Positions 35,311 through 43,506 of a stretch of DNA of 64,000 nt are shown here, piece by piece (within the stretch, counting starts at the first letter, position 1; each line of letters begins with the position of its first letter). Position numbers and translations under genes: made by a program. The notes under the pieces are model-generated. The model saw nothing but the letters and a program-made list of their open reading frames with translations, did not search any database and was not told where the DNA came from. The DNA is taken from NCBI GenBank assembly GCA_964543235.1, contig CAZIXE010000011.1, positions 15,125 through 79,124 of the forward strand. Reading direction: 5' to 3'. Source of the DNA: JANMMJ01 sp964543235 (GTDB lineage Bacteria > Pseudomonadota > Alphaproteobacteria > Rhizobiales > Aestuariivirgaceae).

Positions 35311-35783
35311 CCCGGCTGACCCATATCGGTGACAAGGGCGAGGCCCACATGGTGGATGTCTCGGGAAAGGCCGTGACCGCCAGATCGGCTACTGCCAAGG
35401 GCCGGGTCATCATGCAGCCCGAAACGCTACGGCTGATCCTTTCGGGGAAGGCGGCCAAGGGCGATGTGCTGGCCACGGCACGCATTGCCGGCATCATGGC
35501 AGCGAAACGGACACATGAACTGATACCGCTCTGCCATCCGCTGGCTATTACCAAGGTCTCGGTTGAGTTCGCCGCCGACGAAGCGCAGGCTGCAATTGAC
35601 GTCACCGCCGAGGTCAAGGTCGAGGCGAAGACCGGCGTTGAAATGGAAGCGCTCACCGCAGTGACAGTTGCCTGTCTCACGCTCTATGACATGTGCAAGG
35701 CTGTCGACCGCAGCATGCGCATTACCGACGTGAGGCTTGTCCACAAGTCCGGCGGCAAATCCGGACGCTTCGAGTCCGAGTAG
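35307..35783 (+). CDS. moaC: Cyclic pyranopterin monophosphate synthase MoaC
   Basis: 158-aa molybdopterin pathway enzyme that converts the MoaA product to cyclic pyranopterin monophosphate. Conserved regions: MVDVSGKAVTARSATAKG (15-32), HELIPLCHPLAITKV (70-84) and LYDMCKAVDRSMRI (126-139). The ATG lies inside the end of trpC, so moaC is translated with the tryptophan operon, a frequent alphaproteobacterial arrangement. moeA follows after 3 bp. The MoaA partner is not in the window. Confidence 0.97.
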   Translation: MTRLTHIGDKGEAHMVDVSGKAVTARSATAKGRVIMQPETLRLILSGKAAKGDVLATARIAGIMAAKRTHELIPLCHPLAITKVSVEFAADEAQAAIDVTAEVKVEAKTGVEMEALTAVTVACLTLYDMCKAVDRSMRITDVRLVHKSGGKSGRFESE

Positions 35784-35786
35784 CCC

Positions 35787-36989
35787 ATGAGCCTTATGCC
35801 TGTCGAAGAAGCGCTGAGCAAGATCGTGACGGGGGTGAAGCCGACTGCGATCGAACTGGTGAAGCTCAGCGATGCACATGGCCGGGTGCTGGCCCGCGAC
35901 CTGCGCGCGCGCCGCGACCAGCCGCCCTTCCCCGCCTCGGCGATGGACGGCTATGCCGTGCGCGCCGACGATCTCGCCGATTTGCCGGTGCGTCTTACCC
36001 TGAAAGGCATTTCGGCGGCGGGCCATGGCTTTGCCAGCACCGTCCAAAGAGGCGAAGCGGTGCGCATTCTCACAGGAGCGCCGGTGCCCAAGGGCGCCGA
36101 TGCGATCGTGGTGCAGGAGAATACCGAGATCGACGCCCGCCAGGTCATCATCCTGTCGGCACCACGCCAGGGACAGCACATTCGTGCCCGCGGCCTGGAT
36201 TTCCGGCGCGGCGACGTGCTGCTCCGCGCCGGCAAGCGGCTGAACGCCCGCGACCTGGGCATTGCCGCAGCGACGAACGTGGCGGCATTGCCGGTGCGCC
36301 GGCGGCCGCGGGTCGCTGTTTTCGCAACGGGTGACGAACTGGTGCGGCCCGGTGCGGTCCCAGGACCAAGTCAGATCATTTCTTCGAACACAGCGGCCAT
36401 TGCCGCTCTCGTCGAGCAGTTTGGCGGCGTTGCGCAGGATCTGGGGATTGTGCGCGACTCGCTCGCTGCCACCCTGCGGACAATGGAACGCGCGCGCGGG
36501 TTTGACATTGTGCTCAGCACGGGGGGTGCTTCGGTCGGAGATCATGACTTCGTATACCAGGCCTTCCAGAAGGCGGGCGTGAGGCTCGGATTCTGGAAGG
36601 TTGCCATGCGGCCGGGCAAGCCACTCGTGTTCGGCACGCGCGGCCGCCAGCGAATCCTGGGTCTGCCAGGCAATCCGGTTTCCGCCCTGGTTTGCGCAAG
36701 GCTGTTCCTTAAACCACTGCTCGATGCCTGCCTGGGCCTGGCCGCCGAAGACCCGCTCATCCCGGCAAGGCTCGGCACGCCGCTGAAGCAGAATGACAGC
36801 CGCCAGGACTATGTGCGGGCGAAACTCGCGCGGACGAGCGATGGCGTCCTCGTTGCCACGCCCTATGAGGTCCAGGATTCCTCCATGCAGCGCACCCTGG
36901 CGGAAGCGGGTGCCTTCATCGTGCGCAAGCCCCACGCGCCTGCACTGGCTGCCGGTGCGGTTGTGGATGTGATGCCCATCGACTTCTAA
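35787..36989 (+). CDS. moeA: Molybdopterin molybdenumtransferase MoeA
   Basis: 400-aa enzyme inserting molybdate into adenylated molybdopterin. Domains by motif: FPASAMDGYAVRA near residue 50, then ILTGAPVPKGADAIVVQE, the MoCF-like domain with FATGDELV and STGGASVGDHDF, FWKVAMRPGKPLVFG and GLPGNPVSA, and a C-terminal beta domain. In many Hyphomicrobiales lexA follows; here the strand changes and no lexA is present. It is the end of the ppiD-trp-moa-moe run. Confidence 0.97.
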   Translation: MSLMPVEEALSKIVTGVKPTAIELVKLSDAHGRVLARDLRARRDQPPFPASAMDGYAVRADDLADLPVRLTLKGISAAGHGFASTVQRGEAVRILTGAPVPKGADAIVVQENTEIDARQVIILSAPRQGQHIRARGLDFRRGDVLLRAGKRLNARDLGIAAATNVAALPVRRRPRVAVFATGDELVRPGAVPGPSQIISSNTAAIAALVEQFGGVAQDLGIVRDSLAATLRTMERARGFDIVLSTGGASVGDHDFVYQAFQKAGVRLGFWKVAMRPGKPLVFGTRGRQRILGLPGNPVSALVCARLFLKPLLDACLGLAAEDPLIPARLGTPLKQNDSRQDYVRAKLARTSDGVLVATPYEVQDSSMQRTLAEAGAFIVRKPHAPALAAGAVVDVMPIDF

Positions 36990-37006
36990 GACGGGGCTGC
37001 AACAGG

Positions 37007-37035
37007 GCCGGCGCCGGATTTTGCTCTACGCCGGC
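37007..37035. terminator. Stem-loop between convergent moeA and BA14K-like gene
   Basis: GCCGGCG (37007-37013) and CGCCGGC (37029-37035) form a 7-bp GC stem with a 15-base loop, between two convergent genes whose stops are 68 bp apart. It may act as a bidirectional terminator, but there is no clear T run on either side. Confidence 0.35.
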
Positions 37036-37057
37036 TCCTTCGAGTGTCCGGGCCTTG

Positions 37058-37522
37058 TCACGGACCCCACGGGCTAATGCATTGGCGCACCTGGCCGCTG
37101 TAGCTCACCCAGGTGTTGGTCCGCACGTTATATGACCGGTAGCGGGCATAGCACCAGTCGATATGGCGGGCGCTGAGCCGGTAAGCGGGCCGGTACACAT
37201 AGCGCGGCGGCGGCACAAAGTAGAACGGGATCGTCAGGTTCCAATAGGGCTGGTCGTACCAGTAGCCGCCATAATAGTAGCGGTAGCCGAGATACGGATA
37301 ACGGTAGCGATATCCGTGATAGCGGCGATCGTAATACCATTGGCGCCGCCGCTCACTCTTGGTTGCGGCCTCCTGGTAAGACTGGTCCGCGATCTGCGCC
37401 GCCGCATTGTCGCCAAGTCCCGGGGCTGGAAGGCTGGCAGCACCGGCTCCGGAGGGCGGGCAGGCAAGGACGCCTGTGCCCATCGCCGCTGCAAACGCGA
37501 GCGCGTGTAACTTGTTGAACAT
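37058..37522 (-). CDS. BA14K-like exported protein
   Basis: 154-aa secreted protein with an N-terminal signal peptide (MFNKLHALAFAAAMGTGVLA). A strongly Tyr/Arg-rich middle (about 60-95, RRYHGYRYRYPYLGYRYYYGG) is followed by the BA14K-type ending HIDWCYARYRSYNVRTNTWV and QVRQCISPWGP. BA14K is an immunoreactive Brucella protein with lectin-like activity, and the family is nearly confined to Hyphomicrobiales. Start: the ATG at 37522 has GGAG six bases upstream; two earlier in-frame codons are too close to that site. The 252 bp upstream hold no other convincing gene. Confidence 0.85.
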   Translation of the reverse strand: MFNKLHALAFAAAMGTGVLACPPSGAGAASLPAPGLGDNAAAQIADQSYQEAATKSERRRQWYYDRRYHGYRYRYPYLGYRYYYGGYWYDQPYWNLTIPFYFVPPPRYVYRPAYRLSARHIDWCYARYRSYNVRTNTWVSYSGQVRQCISPWGP

Positions 37523-37774
37523 GGTCATCTCCAATCAGATCGTTGCGACTGAACAGGCCAAACAGGTGGCCGGCGCACTCTCTCTCGCAGAAACGACCTG
37601 CCTGCCAGATAAGTTCCGGCTGCAGCGCCATCTCTCTCCACAATCTTCCGGACAATCGGCCTACCGATCTCGGTGCCGCATTGTGCCCCCGGCAGACATG
37701 CGCGAGGGCGGAAAATGGCCGCAGAATGGGGCCTCATTGTGTTCCGCAGAACTGTCGCGGCCACCGATCCGAGT

Positions 37775-38647
37775 CTAACGTTGCAGCAGGGCGATAAGGC
37801 TCGAGGTGTCCCAGCGTCCGCCGCCGAGCCTTTGCACCTGTCCGTAGAACTGGTCCACCAGTGCGGTGACGGGCAGCACCGTGCCGGACCGCCGCGCTTC
37901 ACCGAGGCAGATGGCCAGATCCTTGCGCATCCAATCAACTGCGAAGCCGAAGTTGAACTCGTTGCGGATCATCGTCTTGTGCCGGTTCTCCATCTGCCAG
38001 GAACCAGCCGCGCCCTTGGCAATCACTTCGACCACCAGTTCCATGTCGAGACCGGCCTTCATGCCGAAGTGCACGGCCTCCGACAGGCCCTGAACCAGAC
38101 CGGCAATGGCAATCTGGTTGCACATCTTGGCAAGCTGCCCGGAGCCCGACGGACCGATCAGCCGGCATATTCTCGCATAATGGGCGATGACCGGCTCGGC
38201 TTTGGCGTAGGCCTCGGGATCCCCGCCGCACATTACTGACAGAACACCATTCTCGGCACCCGCCTGGCCGCCGGAAACCGGTGCGTCCACGAATGCAAAA
38301 CCGCGCGAACGCGCTTCGTTGTACAGCTCACGGGCCACATTTGCGGATGCCGTTGTATGGTCGATGAAGAGTGTTCCGGACCGCATGGCATGGAAGGCGC
38401 CCTCATGGCCGAGCGTCACCTGGCGAAGATCGTCGTCATTGCCGACACAGGCGAGCACGACCTCGGCATCGCGAGCGGCTTCGGCAGGCGTCGAGGCCGT
38501 CCTGCCCGAGTATTGTGCCACCCAGGCGTCGGCCTTGGCCGCCGTACGGTTGAAGACCGTCACGTCAAATCCGCCGCGGTTCACCAAGTGCCCGGCCATG
38601 GGATAGCCCATCACTCCCAGCCCGATCCACGCCACCCTCTTGGTCAT
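37775..38647 (-). CDS. NAD(P)-binding beta-hydroxyacid dehydrogenase (3-hydroxyisobutyrate dehydrogenase family)
   Basis: 290-aa oxidoreductase. The Rossmann fold is IGLGVMGYPMAGHL (8-21), followed by DAPVSGGQAGAENG (121-134) in the substrate-binding region, and the catalytic Lys is K174 in GSGQLAKMCNQ with N177. This pattern is shared by 3-hydroxyisobutyrate, tartronate semialdehyde and glyoxylate/succinate semialdehyde reductases, so the exact substrate is open. It stands between the BA14K-like gene and the divergent threonine ammonia-lyase gene. There is no operon partner to guide a choice. Confidence 0.9.
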   Translation of the reverse strand: MTKRVAWIGLGVMGYPMAGHLVNRGGFDVTVFNRTAAKADAWVAQYSGRTASTPAEAARDAEVVLACVGNDDDLRQVTLGHEGAFHAMRSGTLFIDHTTASANVARELYNEARSRGFAFVDAPVSGGQAGAENGVLSVMCGGDPEAYAKAEPVIAHYARICRLIGPSGSGQLAKMCNQIAIAGLVQGLSEAVHFGMKAGLDMELVVEVIAKGAAGSWQMENRHKTMIRNEFNFGFAVDWMRKDLAICLGEARRSGTVLPVTALVDQFYGQVQRLGGGRWDTSSLIALLQR

Positions 38648-38765
38648 CTGGACGTCCCCCAGTTAAGTCCTGTGGCCGGCAGCCGCGCAAATGCCGATTT
38701 GCGTTGCAGCCAGCGTGAGATAACTATTGCATAAGTTTCAGCCTGACAAACCCCGCAGGTGCACG

Positions 38766-40004
38766 GTGCCAGTCACTTTCCGCGATATCGAAGAAGCCGC
38801 CACGCTCCTGGAAGGGCAGATCGTGCGCACGCCGATGCTGCATGCGCGCAAACTGTCAGAGATGACCGGTGCCGAGATCTTTGTGAAATTCGAGAACTTC
38901 CAGGTCACCAACTCCTTCAAGGACCGCGGCGCCTTCGTCAAAATGGCCGGGCTCTCCGAAGCCGAACGCGCCCGCGGCGTCATTGCGATGTCAGCCGGCA
39001 ACCATGCCCAGGCAGTCGCCTACCATGCCAAACGCCTGGGAATCCCCGCGACCATCGTGATGCCGGAAACCACTCCATCCAACAAGGTGGAGCGCACGCG
39101 TGCCTATGGTGCCGAGATCATCCTCTCCGGCGAGACCCTGGCCGACAGCCAGATTACCGCCGAGTCGCTGGTGCGCGAAAAGAACTTCGTGCTGGTACAT
39201 CCCTACGATGACGACCGCATCATTGCCGGCCAGGGCACGATTGCCCTCGAAATGCTGGCCGCGGAACCGGCTCTCGATATGCTGGTGGTCCCGATCGGCG
39301 GCGGCGGCCTGATTTCCGGCATTGGCCTGGCTGCCAAGCATCTGCGCCCGGCCATCAGCGTCTTTGGGGTGGAAGCCAAGCTCTATCCTTCAATGTACCA
39401 CGCCCTGCGCGGCGAGCCGGCGAAGTGTGGCGGCTCCACGCTGGCGGAGGGCATCGCAGTAAAGAACGTGACGGAGCGAACCATTGCCCTATGCCGGGCT
39501 CATGTCGATGACATTCGGCTGGTGGGTGAGCCCGAGATCGAAGCCGCGGTCGTGGCATTTCTCACCGACCAGAAGACTGTCGCTGAAGGTGCGGGGGCCG
39601 CCGGCCTCGCTGCGATTCTCGCTGATCCGGCATCTTTCAAGGGGCGCAAGGTGGGACTGGTGCTCTGCGGCGGCAATATCGATCCCCGCATTCTCGCGTC
39701 GGTGATTACTCGCGAGCTGCAGCGCGAACAGCGAATCGTCAATCTGCGTATCCAGATCGACGACCGGCCGGGCGTGCTCGGCCGTATCGCAACGCTGCTG
39801 GGCAAGCTCGGGGCCAATATTCTGGAGGTCTCGCACCAGCGCATGTTCCTCGATATCCCTGCCAAGGGGGCGGAACTCGAGATGATGATTGAGGCCCGTG
39901 ACGCAGCGCATGTCCGCGAGATCATGGCCAGCATCGAAAGTCAGGGTTTCGTGACCCGGATACTCGACGCGCCTGGCGGCCGCGAGGCCGCCCGGCCCGG
40001 ATAA
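38766..40004 (+). CDS. Threonine ammonia-lyase with C-terminal ACT domain
   Basis: 412-aa PLP-dependent fold type II enzyme deaminating threonine to 2-oxobutyrate. The PLP Lys is K52 in TNSFKDRGAF, the phosphate-binding glycine loop is PIGGGGLISGIG (about 178-189), and LVLCGGNIDPRIL follows. The C-terminal 80 residues are an ACT domain (NLRIQIDDRPGVLGRIATLL), so effector control is likely. Length fits the short single-ACT type (TdcB/IlvA1-like) rather than the long IlvA. Start: GTG at 38766 gives the family-like VPVTFRDIEEAATLL; a TTG at 38727 would add 13 residues. Both starts are non-ATG. Confidence 0.9.
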   Translation: MPVTFRDIEEAATLLEGQIVRTPMLHARKLSEMTGAEIFVKFENFQVTNSFKDRGAFVKMAGLSEAERARGVIAMSAGNHAQAVAYHAKRLGIPATIVMPETTPSNKVERTRAYGAEIILSGETLADSQITAESLVREKNFVLVHPYDDDRIIAGQGTIALEMLAAEPALDMLVVPIGGGGLISGIGLAAKHLRPAISVFGVEAKLYPSMYHALRGEPAKCGGSTLAEGIAVKNVTERTIALCRAHVDDIRLVGEPEIEAAVVAFLTDQKTVAEGAGAAGLAAILADPASFKGRKVGLVLCGGNIDPRILASVITRELQREQRIVNLRIQIDDRPGVLGRIATLLGKLGANILEVSHQRMFLDIPAKGAELEMMIEARDAAHVREIMASIESQGFVTRILDAPGGREAARPG

Positions 40005-40074
40005 AAACTGGTTGCGCAGCTTACGAGTTGCGGCAAATAATGAGCGCCATTGCACGGGCTGGAGTCGCTCGAAA

Positions 40075-40803
40075 GTGACGATCGAAAGACGAAACTTTCC
40101 TCAGTTTTTCATAACTGCCGCTGCCCCCTGCCCCTATCTCCCGGGAAGGTTTGAACGCAAGGTCTTCACCCATCTGATCGGGGCCGATGCGCGCCGTCTT
40201 AACAGTCAACTGTCGCTCGGCGGTTTCCGCCGAAGCCAGAACATCGCGTATCGCCCGGCCTGTGACGGCTGTGCGGCCTGTGTATCCGTGCGGGTGTGTG
40301 CGGACCGGTTCACCCCGACGCGCTCGCACCAGCGCACGCTTCGACGCAATCGCGATGTTACTGCAGTTGACGTAAGATCAAAAGCAACGAGCGAACAGTA
40401 CTCGCTGTTCCGGGCATATATCGACGCGCGCCACGGCGACGGCGGCATGGCGGATATGACGGTTCTGGATTTTGCGGCGATGGTCGACGACACGTTTGTC
40501 GACAGCAGGCTGATTGAATATCGGCTCAACTATAAGGAGAATGGTGGGCAACTGGTCGCGGCGGTGCTGGTTGATGTGCTCGATGACGGGATTTCCATGA
40601 TTTACAGCTTCTATGATCCCGATCTGGCCGGCCGCAGCCTGGGGACATTCATGATCCTGGACCAGATTCAGCGGGCCAGAAAAATGAGACTCCCCTACCT
40701 CTATCTGGGCTACTGGATCCGGGGGTCGCGCAAGATGAGCTACAAGGCGAATTTCCGGCCGCAAGAGCGCCTCACAGCAGACGGATGGGCGCCGGCTACT
40801 TGA
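40075..40803 (+). CDS. bpt: Aspartate/glutamate leucyltransferase Bpt (arginyl-tRNA-protein transferase family)
   Basis: 242-aa N-end rule transferase that adds Leu to proteins with N-terminal Asp or Glu, marking them for ClpAP. Conserved parts are PCPYLPGRFERKVFTHLIG, GGFRRSQNIAYRPACDGCAAC, SEQYSLFRAYIDARHGDGGM, YSFYDPDLAGRSLGTFMILD and YLYLGYWIRGSRKMSYKANF. The GTG at 40075 gives a normal N-terminus; the upstream open frame to 40012 is not conserved. The closeness to ATE1-type arginyltransferases means specificity for Leu is inferred from the bacterial subgroup. Confidence 0.94.
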   Translation: MTIERRNFPQFFITAAAPCPYLPGRFERKVFTHLIGADARRLNSQLSLGGFRRSQNIAYRPACDGCAACVSVRVCADRFTPTRSHQRTLRRNRDVTAVDVRSKATSEQYSLFRAYIDARHGDGGMADMTVLDFAAMVDDTFVDSRLIEYRLNYKENGGQLVAAVLVDVLDDGISMIYSFYDPDLAGRSLGTFMILDQIQRARKMRLPYLYLGYWIRGSRKMSYKANFRPQERLTADGWAPAT

Positions 40804-40934
40804 CTGTTCGGCTGCCATTACGTTAAGGCATTCGAAAGATTCCGCAATCTATCGTAGCAACGCTAGGACGCGATCGTGTGCGATTTCTTGGCGGAGAAAA
40901 AAGGATCTCACTCGTAGTGCCGGATACTGTTTGA

Positions 40935-41855
40935 ATGTTGAGACCGCCGGCTTCGCAATCCAAAGCCCTGCGTGTTGGCCTTGCGATCACCACGGTCGGC
41001 GGCCTGTTGTTCACGCTTGACCTGCCCCTTCTCAGATTGGCCGGAGCTGATTCCTGGACACTGATCTTCCTGCGCGGCATTTTCCAGGCGCTTTCGCTGA
41101 CCGTTATGTGGCTGATCCTCAGGGTCGCTACGGGGCGTAACGAATCCTACCTTGCCGGCGGAGCCGGCGTGGCCGTGGGCGTAACGAGCACGGTCGCCAA
41201 TCTTACCTATATCGGCGCCGTCAACAACACTACCGCGGCCAATATCGTCTTCATTACCGCGCTCATTCCCATCATTACTGCCGTTATGGCCTGGATTTTC
41301 CTCAGGGAACGCGTGCACCTGTACACGTGGCTGGCGACGGTTATCGCCTTCAGCGGTGTCGCGATCATCGTGATCGATTCGATTTCCAGAGGGGGATGGA
41401 TTGGAGATCTGCTGGCTCTTGCCTCCATGGTGGCCACTGCCGGATCGCTGACAATCATCCGGGCCAGCGGCAAAAATGTCGCGACCAGCTTTGCTGTCGG
41501 CAGTCTTGCGTCGGCCCTGATCGCGTGGCCTTTCGTGCCTTCGACGGCCGTCGAGCCCAGCGTCGTGTTCTGGGTTGCGCTGAGCGGGCTGATAGTCATG
41601 CCGCTTGCGTCTTCGCTGGTCGCCAACGGTACGCGTTTCGTGCCATCGGCCGACGTCAGCATGTTCTTTCTCCTTGAAACCACCCTGACACCCATCTGGG
41701 TTTGGCTGATTTTCGGCGAGAAGCCTACGGCCCTTGCGATGCTTGGCGGGACCATCGTCATTCTCACGCTGCTCCTCCACAGTGGTTGGCGGCTTAGCCG
41801 GAGCCTCGGATCGGGAGGCGGTGTCGTCCCCCGTCTTGCTTCAGAACCCAATTGA
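40935..41855 (+). CDS. EamA/DMT family transporter
   Basis: 306-aa inner-membrane transporter of the drug/metabolite superfamily with two EamA repeats and about ten helices. The first repeat ends with FLRERVHLYTWLATVIAFSGVAIIVID. The second contains LLETTLTPIWVWLIFGEKPT and ALAMLGGTIVILTLLL, the standard positions of the family motif. The substrate is unknown. The first 15 residues are polar and cytoplasmic. There is no evident ribosome site before the ATG at 40935. An unknown gene follows after 15 bp on the same strand. Confidence 0.9.
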   Translation: MLRPPASQSKALRVGLAITTVGGLLFTLDLPLLRLAGADSWTLIFLRGIFQALSLTVMWLILRVATGRNESYLAGGAGVAVGVTSTVANLTYIGAVNNTTAANIVFITALIPIITAVMAWIFLRERVHLYTWLATVIAFSGVAIIVIDSISRGGWIGDLLALASMVATAGSLTIIRASGKNVATSFAVGSLASALIAWPFVPSTAVEPSVVFWVALSGLIVMPLASSLVANGTRFVPSADVSMFFLLETTLTPIWVWLIFGEKPTALAMLGGTIVILTLLLHSGWRLSRSLGSGGGVVPRLASEPN

Positions 41856-41870
41856 TTTGTCGGCCTGCCC

Positions 41871-42620
41871 ATGGTCTCCTTGGCGCGTGAGGGGATGCGC
41901 GTGGTTCCGCAACTTGGCCTGTTTGATCCATTGGGCACGGCAAGGGTTGTCGTCCAGCTCGAAAATGAACTGAAATCGATGGGCTTTGCGGCCCGCTCCG
42001 GCGGCAGCCTTGTTGAGTTCAGCGCTCTGGTCAGATCGTGCCGAGACCAGCAGCCAAGCCCCTTCTTCGACCCGGAGATAGCTGAATTGCCGCCGGACAG
42101 GGTCTTGTGGATGAGCTTGTCAGAGAATGGCGGCAAGCCTATCGGGTTGCAGGCTTTCCGGCTCGATGTGGTCATGTCGAATCTTGCGGAATGGGCGCCC
42201 GCCTACACAATCGGACTCTACATGCGGCGCCAGGAAATCCTCGTGCCGATGCACGCCCAACCGCCACGCAACAGCATTGCAGAACGACTCCGCGGCCGTC
42301 TGGTCTATCATGGGGAATTGTGGGTCGACGATGCCTACCGCAAGCGCCGGCTCTCGCTGTGGTTTGGAAGGCTGGGTCTACTTCTGTGTCTGATCAAATG
42401 GCAGCCGGACGCGATATGGGCGCTGGCCGCCCAATCAATGGCGATGAACGGCGGCATGCTGCGTCTCGGCTACTCGCATCTCGAGCGGGGTTTTTTCAGA
42501 TGGCAGTGGGCGTCAGAGGGAATTGACCCGGTGGAATGGATAGCGACTGCCGACCGCGCCGCTCTTGAGCAGCTTGTCAACGAGATCCTGACTACACCAC
42601 AACAATCTCTACAGGCGTAA
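41871..42620 (+). CDS. Hypothetical protein, possible GNAT-like fold
   Basis: A 249-aa protein that I do not recognise. The middle and C-terminal part reads like an acyltransferase of the GNAT type: GELWVDDAYRKRRLSLWFGRLG around residues 148-169 resembles the beta4-loop-alpha3 acetyl-CoA region, and QSMAMNGGMLRLGYSHLERG could be the following helix and strand. This is a pattern impression only, and the canonical Q/RxxGxG/A is not exact. It has no signal peptide or membrane helix. It lies 15 bp after the EamA gene, so they may be co-transcribed. Its last 29 bp overlap the end of the opposite-strand gene at 42592-43368. Confidence 0.6.
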   Translation: MVSLAREGMRVVPQLGLFDPLGTARVVVQLENELKSMGFAARSGGSLVEFSALVRSCRDQQPSPFFDPEIAELPPDRVLWMSLSENGGKPIGLQAFRLDVVMSNLAEWAPAYTIGLYMRRQEILVPMHAQPPRNSIAERLRGRLVYHGELWVDDAYRKRRLSLWFGRLGLLLCLIKWQPDAIWALAAQSMAMNGGMLRLGYSHLERGFFRWQWASEGIDPVEWIATADRAALEQLVNEILTTPQQSLQA

Positions 42621-43368
42621 ACTGGCTGACGATGGTTACGGTCGGAATGCGGGCGCCGTTCGGACCCGGGAGTATCACCCGCTGATACGGGATCCAACCC
42701 ACTTCCCCGTCCGGGCGTACCATTGCCGCGTACACATGGCTGTAGTTCGGCTGTTTCTGCGCGATAACCCGCTCATAGGCGGCGCTCACGATGTCATCAT
42801 AGGAATTGCCATTGAGGCAGGGAAAGGAGACGGGTGACAATCCCCAGTACTGCGCGATAGCCGATTCTTCACCTATGCGAGAAACCTTGAACCGAGATGT
42901 CCGCGGATCCTGGAAGCACTCGACCGACTGGCGGGCCGGCACCTTGCGTTCTTCATAGGCTTGCCGCAGCAGGTCCGGAAGCTGCGACAGCTTGGGCTTG
43001 ATGTCCTTCACATACACACGCGACGTCAGCAAGGTGTCGCTCTTGGCGATGAGCTGGTCGATCCGGACGCGCGCCAGCTCCGGATCGTCATATTCCTCGG
43101 TGAACCACCCACTGAGAAAATAGGTCAGCCGGTACGGGCCGGGAAACGTGCCAATCCACTCCTTTGCGAAGTACAGCGATGCGAAGTTTGCGGAATTCGT
43201 GTACCAGGAAACTTGCGTGCCGGAATCATCGCGCATCACGCGCACGAAACCGCACAGGGACAGCAGGTCCTTGTCGGTAACGGGCTGGCCTGCAAACTCG
43301 TCCGGTCGGGGAACCAGGCCTCCCCTATGAATCCAGAATTCTTGAGCACTCACCTCAAGACTACCCAC
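42592..43368 (-). CDS. Hypothetical protein, possible PAS-like C-terminal domain
   Basis: A 258-aa soluble protein of no family I recognise. It has a Trp/Tyr-rich N-terminal half (about 50-100, including VSWYTNSANFASLYFAKEWIG and YFLSGWFTEEYDD), a helical centre, and a C-terminal part (SYDDIVSAAYERVIAQKQPN then VYAAMVRPDGEVGWIPYQRVIL) that resembles a PAS sensor domain in pattern. The start is a GTG at 43368, with a second GTG at 43353 possible. The 138-bp gap upstream to parC contains a near-CtrA site, TTAA-N7-TTGA, at 43434-43448 on the minus strand. It ends convergently with the unknown gene at 41871-42620, overlapping by 29 bp. Confidence 0.6.
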   Translation of the reverse strand: MGSLEVSAQEFWIHRGGLVPRPDEFAGQPVTDKDLLSLCGFVRVMRDDSGTQVSWYTNSANFASLYFAKEWIGTFPGPYRLTYFLSGWFTEEYDDPELARVRIDQLIAKSDTLLTSRVYVKDIKPKLSQLPDLLRQAYEERKVPARQSVECFQDPRTSRFKVSRIGEESAIAQYWGLSPVSFPCLNGNSYDDIVSAAYERVIAQKQPNYSHVYAAMVRPDGEVGWIPYQRVILPGPNGARIPTVTIVSQFTPVEIVVV

Positions 43369-43506
43369 AACTCACTTACTGCAGCAAAATCACAGCTTTG
43401 ACCGATATTGTCCAAGAAATGTCAGGCCCGTGTTCAACAATCAGTTAATGATCACTGCTGAAAATTGTAGCTGGAGCATGGGCAGCAACGACTGCGGGCC
43501 GAACCG

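Noticed and set aside
37155..37330. Tyr/Arg-rich segment of the BA14K-like protein as a DNA repeat array
   Set aside because: The repetition is at the amino-acid level (RYRY, YYY), and the underlying bases do not form a regular tandem repeat. Such stretches are usual for secreted proteins of this family.
37523..37774. 252-bp gap between the BA14K-like gene and the dehydrogenase gene
   Set aside because: The frames found there are short and lack start signals. I see no RNA gene, repeat or clear promoter I can support.
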